A stretch of DNA of 20,000 nucleotides from Diplonema japonicum (lineage: Eukaryota; Euglenozoa; Diplonemea; Diplonemida; Diplonemidae): positions 440,001 through 460,000 of the forward strand of contig OZ025721.1 in assembly GCA_964019335.1 (NCBI GenBank), written 5' to 3'. This document shows positions 1-6,715 of the stretch, piece by piece; position 1 is the stretch's first letter, and every line of letters starts with the position of its first letter. The notes under the pieces were generated by a model. The model worked only from the letters and a program-made list of their open reading frames with translations. It was not told the origin of the DNA and searched no databases. The position numbers were made by a program, and so were the translations under genes.

Positions 1-384
1 ACCTCAATCTGCTATGGACATCTGACCTTGGTGATGATGTTTAACGAGAAAGTAGAGACCTTGAGGAACAGTCTTGCCTGTGTAGAGGTTCAGAACCGCT
101 CAGAGCTGCTGCAGCTTCAGTGCGGGATGTTCTGCGAGATCGGGCTGGCCTTCCACACCTCGTACCCGAAACCCTTCCCTTCCTACGTTTCCGTGGCCGT
201 CGCTCCCCCGGCACTGACTCACAGTGTGGGGACGTCTCTGTCGATAGCCCAGCTTGCTGGTGCGATCCGGCATAACAAGATATCCTTCAGAGCGTTGAAA
301 CAGGTGTTCAGCTGCCCCATCGACATGAGCCAGTCGTTCGCGTCATCGGAGCCGTCAAGCAGTGAAAGTGAGTTAAGCACATGA
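1..384 (+). CDS. 3' end of an unrecognised gene (left-truncated)
   Basis: The reading frame is open from the first base of the window to a TGA at 382-384, so this is the C-terminal part (about 127 residues) of a protein that starts to the left. The first ATG inside the window, at 28, is probably an internal methionine. I do not recognise the family. A mixed region with several cysteines and hydrophobic stretches (residues such as MFCEIGLAFHTSYPKPFPSY) is followed by a Ser/Glu-rich C-terminus (SSEPSSSESEL). Base composition is coding-like and contrasts sharply with the A18 run that starts two bases after the stop. The next gene begins 120 bp downstream on the same strand. That it is a real exon is fairly likely; its function is unknown. 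Confidence 0.6.
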   Translation, partial: TSICYGHLTLVMMFNEKVETLRNSLACVEVQNRSELLQLQCGMFCEIGLAFHTSYPKPFPSYVSVAVAPPALTHSVGTSLSIAQLAGAIRHNKISFRALKQVFSCPIDMSQSFASSEPSSSESELST

Positions 385-385
385 C

Positions 386-411
386 AAAAAAAAAAAAAAA
401 AAACACACACA
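386..411. repeat. A18 run followed by a short CA repeat
   Basis: Directly after the stop of the first gene there are 18 A in a row and then four CA units. This A tract right after a stop recurs behind several genes in the window (for example after 10832 and 19591). Confidence 0.9.
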
Positions 412-425
412 AATATTTTACAATA

Positions 426-461
426 TTTTTTTCTTCTTTTTTTTTTTTTTTCCCCCCCGAG
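426..461 (+). promoter_or_regulatory. Pyrimidine tract and AG upstream of the DoxX-like gene
   Basis: An almost unbroken T/C tract (426-458) ends at an AG at 460-461, 43 bp before the ATG at 505. It resembles a 3' splice site, although no upstream coding exon needs one. Candidate trans-splice acceptor (inference). Confidence 0.4.
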
Positions 462-477
462 TAGAGAAAAAAAAGAA

Positions 478-496
478 GGGGGGGGGGGGGGGGGGG
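478..496 (+). repeat. G19 run in the leader of the DoxX-like gene
   Basis: Nineteen consecutive G lie 8 bp before the ATG at 505, followed by AAGAAGAA. Similar G runs precede other starts in the window. Confidence 0.9.
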
Positions 497-504
497 AAGA
501 AGAA

Positions 505-1008
505 ATGACGGCAAAAAAAATATTGGAATTTGCCTTTAGCAAGAAGATGGCCTCTCTTGGGGTGGCCGCCATTGGTGTCAACGGAGCCGCAAAGGCAGCA
601 GAGCTCGACTTTATGAAGTCTGAGTTTGACACGTTTGGGTATCCTGATGGCCTGATGCCAGTGGTGGGGTGTCTTGAGATGGCGGGGACGATTGGCTGCC
701 TCACGAGGAGCCCCTTCGGCCCGCCTCTTATCCTTCTCATAGGGGGTGCCGGGTGCTACAGCACTGCAAGACGGTGTTTTCTCCCCGATGTTGACCCATT
801 GGAGAGAACGGGGGAATTAACGTTCACGGCTATCGAGGCGGCCGTGATACATTGGATGGCCTGGCGACACGGGAACCACTTGCAAAGGCTCTACCTCGGC
901 CCGCAGCTTTACGGAAACCTGTCCGTCTTTTTATTGGGGGGCTTGTCCGGCTACGCACTGCACACCCTCACAGGGAAGCAGCCTGTTTGGAAAGGATGGC
1001 ACCAATAA
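505..1008 (+). CDS. DoxX-like small multi-span membrane protein
   Basis: This 167-residue protein has about four hydrophobic segments: near residues 15-32, 48-66, 70-88, and a C-terminal pair at about 110-155. The stretch FGYPDGLMPVVGCLEMAG followed by IGCL matches the conserved pattern of DoxX-like proteins, where a GYP-type turn leads into a helix with G-x-x-E-x-x-G. DoxX-family proteins are poorly understood four-helix membrane proteins, linked in bacteria to respiratory or redox complexes; no enzymatic role can be assigned here. There is no clear cleavable signal peptide, and the start at 505 is the first ATG after the G run. The kinase gene starts only 65 bp after this stop. The family call is moderate, the membrane-protein call good. 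Confidence 0.6.
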   Translation: MTAKKILEFAFSKKMASLGVAAIGVNGAAKAAELDFMKSEFDTFGYPDGLMPVVGCLEMAGTIGCLTRSPFGPPLILLIGGAGCYSTARRCFLPDVDPLERTGELTFTAIEAAVIHWMAWRHGNHLQRLYLGPQLYGNLSVFLLGGLSGYALHTLTGKQPVWKGWHQ

Positions 1009-1010
1009 CA

Positions 1011-1057
1011 TTTTTTCCCCCCCTTTTTTTTTTTCACAATACAATTTTTCTCCAAAG
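1011..1057 (+). promoter_or_regulatory. Pyrimidine tract and AG before the kinase gene
   Basis: The whole 65-bp spacer between the DoxX-like stop and the kinase ATG consists of T/C-rich DNA (1011-1053), an AG at 1056-1057 and a G-rich leader (1057-1072). There is no room for a conventional promoter plus 3' UTR. Candidate trans-splice acceptor (inference). Confidence 0.45.
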
Positions 1058-1073
1058 GGGGGGAGGGGAGGGA

Positions 1074-2450
1074 ATGGATGAATACCAAACCATTAAAGGC
1101 ATTGCGACCGGTGGCTTCGCTTCAGTGTTTCTAGTTCGTCGCTGCATCGACGGCAAGAAGCTGGCCATGAAAAAACTCCCCAGCATTTCACACAACGACT
1201 CAAAAGCAGCCTGCAACGAGGTAGAAGTTCTCAAAAGGCTTCACCACCCAAACATCATCCGATTTTACGACCACTTCTACCACGAGGGCAGCGTGCACAT
1301 AGTCATGGAGCACGCAGGTGGGCTCGACCTGAAAATGGCGATCGCACAGACAAAATCCTCACAAAACAGATTCAAAGAACAGGACATCATCCGCTGGTGG
1401 ATACAGCTTCTCCTTGCCCTCCGGCACCTCCATGGGTGCAACTTACTGCACAGGGACGTAAAACCAGCGAACATATTCTTCACGTCTAAAAAATTATTAA
1501 AACTCGGCGATTTCGGGCTGACAAAAATCCTGTCGAATTCTTCCGAAGAAGCCCTCACGCAATGCGGCACCCCGTACTTTTTCTCCCCAGAGCTTTGCTG
1601 GAAGGTTCCGTACTCGTTGAAATCTGATATGTGGGCCGCCGGTTGTGTCCTATACGAAATGATGGCGTTGGCCCACCCTTTCCGGGGTGCGAGCATGCGG
1701 CAGTTATACAGAAACATCACCAAGGTCCGGTACCACCCTTTGGACGGGCTTTACTCAAGCGAGCTAGAATCCATGGTTCACCTGATCCTCCGAAAGAACC
1801 CTAAAGAGCGGCCCGACGTGAACAGCGTCTTCAAAAACCCTTTTATGAAAAACGAGTTGCAGCAGTATGTTGATGACATAGGAAGCACTATGGGACGGGA
1901 GAACATCGCTGATAAATATATTGAAGATTATATATACCCAAAGGACAGGAGTTCGGTGGAGGATGGCAAGGGAAAGGTTGTGGAATGGTGGCGGACGAAG
2001 GGCAGCCTTGAGCGGGATGCTAAGGCGCAGAAACAGTACAAACTTTTACGGGATAGATTGAATGGTTTAGTGAAGCCCGAGGAACTCCCACCACCTTCGC
2101 CGCCGAAAGTACCACCACCGCCTCTCCCTGGCAGGAGACCCACTCCTGTTAAAAACAAAGCCCAGCATGCTCTGAAGCAGCTCAACACCATTAAGCAGCA
2201 TGTTGCCACAGCGCTTGAAGTCCCTTCTCCGCCAGCGTCAGACAGATCTCTCTTAGTTGCCTATGCTGAGCAGAACGAGGAGGCCGGGGAGTCCATCCTT
2301 GCGCATCTCTCACGGCTCCCTACCAATGACATAAAGTTGCAGTGTAAGATGTTCGATGCTATCCTTTCCCTCCTCCCTCCTCCTGACGCGTTGAAACTTC
2401 ACGAGGCTGTCTACCGGCTGGCCTTTAACCCCCAATGGGGAAGTTCGTGA
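1074..2450 (+). CDS. NEK-like (NIMA-related) serine/threonine protein kinase
   Basis: The protein has 458 residues if translation starts at the ATG at 1074; an open frame extends upstream to 852, but it overlaps the previous gene and reads through its homopolymer spacer. The kinase domain covers about residues 4-258. Visible motifs are a glycine loop (GIATGGFASV, 9-18), the ATP lysine in AMK (Lys33), a likely helix-C glutamate (Glu49), the catalytic loop HRDVKPAN (Asp128), DFG (146-148), GTPYFFSPE (165-173) and SDMWAAGCVLYEM. The HRDVKPANIF, GDFG and GTPYFFSPE sequences, and the SDMWAAGCVLYEM helix, are typical of NEK kinases, which act in mitosis and at centrosomes and cilia. Oddly, two of the three glycines of the P loop are alanine, as in AAK1/GAK-type kinases. 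The roughly 200-residue tail has a proline-rich stretch (ELPPPSPPKVPPPPLPG) and an unassigned helical C-terminus. An active kinase is likely; the exact subfamily is less certain. Confidence 0.85.
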   Translation: MDEYQTIKGIATGGFASVFLVRRCIDGKKLAMKKLPSISHNDSKAACNEVEVLKRLHHPNIIRFYDHFYHEGSVHIVMEHAGGLDLKMAIAQTKSSQNRFKEQDIIRWWIQLLLALRHLHGCNLLHRDVKPANIFFTSKKLLKLGDFGLTKILSNSSEEALTQCGTPYFFSPELCWKVPYSLKSDMWAAGCVLYEMMALAHPFRGASMRQLYRNITKVRYHPLDGLYSSELESMVHLILRKNPKERPDVNSVFKNPFMKNELQQYVDDIGSTMGRENIADKYIEDYIYPKDRSSVEDGKGKVVEWWRTKGSLERDAKAQKQYKLLRDRLNGLVKPEELPPPSPPKVPPPPLPGRRPTPVKNKAQHALKQLNTIKQHVATALEVPSPPASDRSLLVAYAEQNEEAGESILAHLSRLPTNDIKLQCKMFDAILSLLPPPDALKLHEAVYRLAFNPQWGSS

Positions 2451-2521
2451 GACTACGATGATTGCTGTTGAGGGCGAAGGACACATTTTTTTTTTTTTTG
2501 TTGTTGCTATTTTCCTCCCCC

Positions 2522-2566
<45 letters not shown>

Positions 2567-2955
2567 TGCTGCGTTTTTTTTTTTTTTTTTTTTTTTTTTC
2601 TGCCGTGGAAGAACATCCGTGGGGCAGAAAATGCCTCAAAAAAATCATTACCCTAGCCATGAACTGTTGTTTGAAAAAAACACGCCCTCCCCCCCGACAC
2701 ACACAAAAAAAAAAACGAGATGTGCCTCTTTTTTTTTTTTTTTATTTATTCCACTTAAGTGGGGGGCTCCCCTCCCGAGTTTCCTCATTTTCTTTTTTTT
2801 TTTTTTTTCTTTCTTTTCTTCTTCTTCCACACTGTTGACAACAATACCGTGAAAGAAAATATCAAAAAAAAAAAAAAAAAATCACTTTAAGCAAACTAAC
2901 ACGAACACAGGAAGAGGGTGGAGGGGAGGGGAGGGGAGGGGAGGGGGGGAAGAGA
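2451..2955. other. 505-bp low-complexity spacer with T38 and T26 runs
   Basis: There is no credible gene. The region contains 38 consecutive T (2526-2563), 26 consecutive T (2574-2599), further T tracts (about 2728-2744 and 2793-2808), an A run at 2865-2881 and a G-rich leader at the right end. Frames here encode only Phe or Lys runs. A pyrimidine-rich block at about 2780-2829, followed by AG at 2854-2855 and again at 2909-2910 (ACACAG), could serve as a splice acceptor for the next gene. Confidence 0.75.
2915..2949 (+). repeat. GGGGA repeat, G-quadruplex-capable leader
   Basis: A purine block with repeated GGGGA units lies just upstream of the ATG at 2956. It contains at least four runs of three or more G with one-base loops on the coding strand, enough for an intramolecular G-quadruplex in the RNA leader. 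Confidence 0.75.
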
Positions 2956-3750
2956 ATGCACAAAGATGAAATCGACCTCGGGGTCGCGTTACAGGAGTAC
3001 GAAAGGAACATAGAGGCGCTGGTGTTGGTGGACGTTCTGGAAAAAGCAGAGGGAGAGGAGCTGCTGAAAAAAGTAAAAATCGTACGGCAGCCGAAAGAAG
3101 AGCTGAAGTGTACTATAGAAAATGCTGGTAGGATGATGGGGTGGAAAACAAGCTTGCAAATGGCGAAAATAGAACTGGCGATGTCCGCATGGGACGAGGC
3201 ATACAGAGTGCTGAGCACCATGACCAAGGTACAACCGTCAGCTCCTCCATTGCCTCCTGCCTCTTTTGGTTCCGAACCAAGTGAAGAAATTGAGGTTGTG
3301 GAAGAAACAAAAAGTGAACCTGAGGAGCAGAATATAAAAGAAGAACATCGAATAGAAACCGAGAAGCTTGAAAAGATCGACGAACCGTGCAGCCCGCCTC
3401 CTGTCCAGGGTTCTATGGAGTTTCGCTCGCGGTTGAGCCCTCAGGACTGTCAAGAAAACTATTTTGTCGCCAGTTCTTTTAGCTTCTCTGCATGGGCACA
3501 AAAACCCAAATCCAAAAAAAAGAAAACCGCCTCGACTACCCGTAAGGAAAAAGTAGAAGAAAAAGAAGAAGAAACTCAGGTTTTCCCCAGCCCTTCTCCT
3601 CTGGATGCCCCTTCGGTGACCTGGCTGTTCAGCCACACAACCGATAAAGCACTTGTTTACGACCGCTCTTACTCCGGGAGAGTTCCGTCTAGGGCCCGTG
3701 GAACCCGACAGCTTCGCCCAAAAGTAGTTCCCAGAATGGTTCCTTATTGA
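2956..3750 (+). CDS. Uncharacterised 264-residue protein with a Lys/Glu-rich tail
   Basis: I do not recognise this protein. Residues about 1-95 look folded and helical (LGVALQEYERNIEALVLVD at 8-26, then LQMAKIELAMSAWDEAYRVL near 67-86). The middle is rich in Pro, Glu and Lys and probably disordered, with a basic patch (KPKSKKKK) that could act in nuclear or nucleic-acid binding, followed by KEEE repeats. The last 45 residues are again mixed and end with Arg-rich VPSRARGTRQLRP. No transmembrane segment or signal peptide is visible. The start at 2956 is the first ATG after the GGGGA leader, and the TGA is followed at once by T runs. An A/G-rich stretch at 3542-3579 could be spliced out, but doing so truncates the frame, so the unspliced model is preferred. 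Confidence 0.6.
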   Translation: MHKDEIDLGVALQEYERNIEALVLVDVLEKAEGEELLKKVKIVRQPKEELKCTIENAGRMMGWKTSLQMAKIELAMSAWDEAYRVLSTMTKVQPSAPPLPPASFGSEPSEEIEVVEETKSEPEEQNIKEEHRIETEKLEKIDEPCSPPPVQGSMEFRSRLSPQDCQENYFVASSFSFSAWAQKPKSKKKKTASTTRKEKVEEKEEETQVFPSPSPLDAPSVTWLFSHTTDKALVYDRSYSGRVPSRARGTRQLRPKVVPRMVPY

Positions 3751-4177
3751 TTTTTTTTTTTTTTCTTCTTCTTCCCTTGATCTTGACTCCCTCTCCGTTT
3801 TTTATTTTCATTTTTTTTTTTTATTTTTTATATACCTACGTTGAGAAGAAAAAAAAAGAAAATGAGGAATAAACGAAAGAACAAAAAAAAAAAAAAAAAG
3901 AACAAAAAAAAAGGCCTTTATCTGTGGTTGTGATGTATCTTTTTGCTTCCTTTTTTGTCATTTTACGACAAGCGATAAACGGCTCTTTTTTTTTTCTTCT
4001 TTTTTTTTCTTTTTTTTTTTTTTTTCGAGAGGTGAAGAGACACTGAGTATTTTACTTGTTTTTTCCATTTTTAGGTTTTTTTTTTTTTTTTTTTTTTTCT
4101 TTGGTGGGCCGTTGCAAAACACTTCGTTCCTATCATAGTGATTCTTTTTTTTTTTTTTTTTTTGGTTTCTATTTAGG

Positions 4178-4209
<32 letters not shown>

Positions 4210-4360
4210 GTTCTCACATCTGTCTATTAGTTGGGAAGACCAAGGAAAGGGGAGAAGGGCAGGGCGGGAGAAAAAAAAAAGAAAAGTGCATCACTGACTC
4301 CTATTTTTTTAGCTATTTTTTTCAAAATGTACACACACACACACAGGAGGACATGGAAAC
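3751..4360. other. 610-bp low-complexity spacer
   Basis: Nothing coding is supported. There are T-rich blocks around 3751-3840 and 3985-4025, long T runs at about 4077-4099, 4144-4163 and 4189-4209, and A-rich blocks at 3848-3912. Frames give only Phe- or Lys-rich peptides. Between the runs lies some ordinary sequence (about 3913-3985 and 4100-4143), in which I see no RNA gene. Confidence 0.7.
4302..4346 (+). promoter_or_regulatory. Pyrimidine tract, CA repeat and AG before the 750-residue gene
   Basis: A T-rich tract (4302-4322) is followed by a CA repeat (4331-4345) that ends in CACAG at 4346, 15 bp before the ATG at 4361. It is a good 3' splice-site look-alike. Upstream ATGs at 4327 and 4353 are out of frame; the one at 4353 would open a 13-codon uORF overlapping the main start. 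Confidence 0.4.
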
Positions 4361-6613
4361 ATGGGAGATACAGAAGCGGATCACAGTCTGGTAAATCTGT
4401 TCCATGTGCTCTCTACCTCAAAAGCCAGAGGATATGGAACGGGGGACATACACATTCCAGACACAGTCTCGTACCAACACGGCAGCCTAAGGTGGTGGTA
4501 CCACTACGACCCACCTAGACACGAGAAGTCAGAGGACGGCACGTCGGTCCGAAAGCCAGGCCAGGTTGTGAAAAAAGAAAAACGAGACTGCACCCCACAC
4601 AGGATCGAGGCGAGCTTCACAAGAAACACGGAGCAAGGCCAACCGGTCGCTACTTTTCTGTACAAAGTGGGGGGCTTCTTGGAGGAGACAACGGAAGGCT
4701 CTCCTACTGTGGTCGAGTTCTTAGACACACGCGGGCTGCAAGCGTTTCTGCATCAACGTGACAACAAACCTGACGGCATCCTCCAACGGTTTGTGAAAAC
4801 CGGTTCGTCAAACAGTGTCACACAAGTCGTATGGACGCCGTACCTTGCAAAGGCCGTGAGAAATCAAAACATCTACAAATTAGCCAACATGAGGGTACCC
4901 CTGTATGATAAGTGTGTGACCCATGAAGGGAGGTCGCATTTGTCACGGGAAGTGATCTGTTCCAACCAGGTGGTTGAGGAGCTTTCTTCCGCGTGCAAGA
5001 TCATCAGCCAGCACTACCAGGCCACCGAGCACCGTGTCGTGACCCGTCTTGTTCTGTACTTTAAGTTCGACAACCAGAAGCTGCTTCTTCTTTACCCTTC
5101 TTCTATCATCACGAGCGGGATGTTTGTCCACAAGGGGCTTCTCTCGCACCCCGACTCCAGCAAACGTGTGATGCTCGATCTTAACCCCGTCTACACCAAC
5201 GGGACAGCGGACGCCCCCAGGAAGGACGAGCCCCGCCAGCTTTTCATGACGCCGTCCGGGGATTACCTTTCCCCAAACGATTTTTTCGTATCTACCACGG
5301 AACTTCGCGACCCGCTGTGCCCTGTTATTAACAAGTACGCGACTAAGAAACGAGACGCGCTTCCTTTGGATGGGATGCTGGCGCTTGCCGCAAGGCAAGC
5401 GGCGCCCTACCCGTGCATGGCAGCCCGGAGCTGCCTCGTCGGTTCGTCTTCAGATGTCGTTAATAATTCAACGTTGCGCTTCACACGGGGAGGGGGTGGC
5501 GGGATGTACCGCCCGCCGTCTGCTGGCTCACGGCCTGCAACTGCTCCGGCGAAACAGATTGCATGCGACCCGAATGTTTCCCTGCGGCTTGAAGCGAGCT
5601 CTAGTAGCCGAAAGTCGGTCTCGCTCACCTTCACAGGCGGGCCAAACAGCGACAACGGCAAGAACAGGCAGGAGTTCATGGTTCTTTGCGAGGCGGACCA
5701 AAGGGAGCGCGACAAGCATGGCGAGCGACGCTCGCGAAGCAGCGTTTTGAGCAACCCTGGCAGCTCTGTAATGTCGCGGAAGCCCAGCACCCCGACGCAA
5801 AGTGAGAAATGTGAGATACCCCTCTCCGTCAGCAACCGCCAGTCGCACCTCGACATCGTACGCCTCGCACGCTCTGCCAAGATAGCCACCATGGACATCG
5901 ACAGCACGCAGACGTGTGACGCACCTGGCAGCGCACCCGGTACACAGCAGAACCTCGTCGCGAGACGAGGATTCTGGAACTGGTTCACGGTTGCTATCCG
6001 AAGACGCGCAGCGGCTGTGTTGAAAACACACGAGAACATCACACAGCAGCTACAGGAAGCTATTTACAAGTGCTACTCACTGGACAGGTGCAAGGGCGGC
6101 GACGGGCACAGGGTCATACAGTTCCCTGCGACACTGTGCGAGCCAATCTTGAACCTGGTGAAGGAGAATCTGGGAGGGCTTGGGTTCCAAGAGTTAGAGG
6201 GCGACGGTGTCTCCCAGGGAATCGGGCATCTCTCCAACGAAGGATGCTGCACGCTAGTCTTCAGGAAGTCCCGCACCACGTCCGACTCCACCATTTCGGT
6301 GCCTTCAACACATGCTATCAACCGAGCCGTGTCTTCGCTGAAGAGCTACATCGCGCACTCTAAGAACACACACGTCTTCGAGCTGCTCAAAACCGTCCAC
6401 GCAGACCTCGAAGAAGCCCCGTCCCTCTTTGCCACACATACAAAGGGCGGTTCGGTAGTTATCCCTTCAAAGACACTCCACTGTACTTTGAACCTTGAAA
6501 CATTAAGGCACCTCACCGCTGCGTGCACGCAGCGCATCGATGAAGTCCAAGCCGCACTGTCCTCTTCAAACACATGTCTCGTGATCCCCATCGAGAGTGA
6601 TGAAGAAAGCTGA
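4361..6613 (+). CDS. Large uncharacterised protein (750 residues)
   Basis: This is one uninterrupted exon encoding a soluble protein that I cannot assign. The N-terminal third (about residues 1-330) looks folded; one notable segment is HRVVTRLVLYFKFDNQKLLL (about 225-245), followed by SSIITSGMFV, a beta-strand-rich region. Residues about 340-520 are low-complexity Ser/Arg/Gly/Pro-rich and likely disordered (RSRSSVLSNPGSSVMSRKPS). A second folded section starts near 545 (FWNWFTVAIRRRAAAV, probably an amphipathic rather than a transmembrane helix) and runs to the acidic end ESDEES. No signal peptide or catalytic motif is apparent. The ATG at 4361 gives the full frame, with no in-frame start further upstream that escapes homopolymer. 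The vasohibin gene starts 102 bp after the stop. Coding status is certain; function is unknown. Confidence 0.8.
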   Translation: MGDTEADHSLVNLFHVLSTSKARGYGTGDIHIPDTVSYQHGSLRWWYHYDPPRHEKSEDGTSVRKPGQVVKKEKRDCTPHRIEASFTRNTEQGQPVATFLYKVGGFLEETTEGSPTVVEFLDTRGLQAFLHQRDNKPDGILQRFVKTGSSNSVTQVVWTPYLAKAVRNQNIYKLANMRVPLYDKCVTHEGRSHLSREVICSNQVVEELSSACKIISQHYQATEHRVVTRLVLYFKFDNQKLLLLYPSSIITSGMFVHKGLLSHPDSSKRVMLDLNPVYTNGTADAPRKDEPRQLFMTPSGDYLSPNDFFVSTTELRDPLCPVINKYATKKRDALPLDGMLALAARQAAPYPCMAARSCLVGSSSDVVNNSTLRFTRGGGGGMYRPPSAGSRPATAPAKQIACDPNVSLRLEASSSSRKSVSLTFTGGPNSDNGKNRQEFMVLCEADQRERDKHGERRSRSSVLSNPGSSVMSRKPSTPTQSEKCEIPLSVSNRQSHLDIVRLARSAKIATMDIDSTQTCDAPGSAPGTQQNLVARRGFWNWFTVAIRRRAAAVLKTHENITQQLQEAIYKCYSLDRCKGGDGHRVIQFPATLCEPILNLVKENLGGLGFQELEGDGVSQGIGHLSNEGCCTLVFRKSRTTSDSTISVPSTHAINRAVSSLKSYIAHSKNTHVFELLKTVHADLEEAPSLFATHTKGGSVVIPSKTLHCTLNLETLRHLTAACTQRIDEVQAALSSSNTCLVIPIESDEES

Positions 6614-6620
6614 AGTAATA

Positions 6621-6667
6621 TGTTTTGTTTTTTGGTTTGTTTCTTTTCCCTCAAACCCTGGACTCAG
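6621..6667 (+). promoter_or_regulatory. Pyrimidine tract and CAG before the vasohibin gene
   Basis: The T/C-rich tract starts 8 bp after the previous stop codon and ends at ACTCAG (AG 6666-6667). It leaves a 48-bp purine-rich leader before the ATG at 6716. This is a classic 3' splice-site shape inside a 102-bp spacer. Candidate trans-splice acceptor (inference). Confidence 0.5.
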
Positions 6668-6715
6668 GCAGCCGGTGAAGGGCTACAGAAGAAGAAAAAA
6701 AAAAGAAAAGAAACG

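Noticed and set aside
852-1073. Upstream extension of the kinase reading frame
   Set aside because: It overlaps the DoxX-like gene in another frame and runs through the homopolymer spacer; the kinase fold begins right after the ATG at 1074.
2458-2852. Phe-rich and Lys-rich open frames in the spacers (also near 4056, 12562, 13061 and 16935)
   Set aside because: They are translations of T or A homopolymers without any coding signal.
3542-3579. Possible 38-bp intron (GTAAGG to CTCAG) in the 264-residue gene
   Set aside because: Splicing it shifts the frame and stops after about a dozen residues, losing a plausible 55-residue C-terminus.
5407-6042. Long minus-strand open frames opposite genes (also 11218-12390)
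   Set aside because: They are shadows caused by GC-rich codon use of strongly supported + strand genes.
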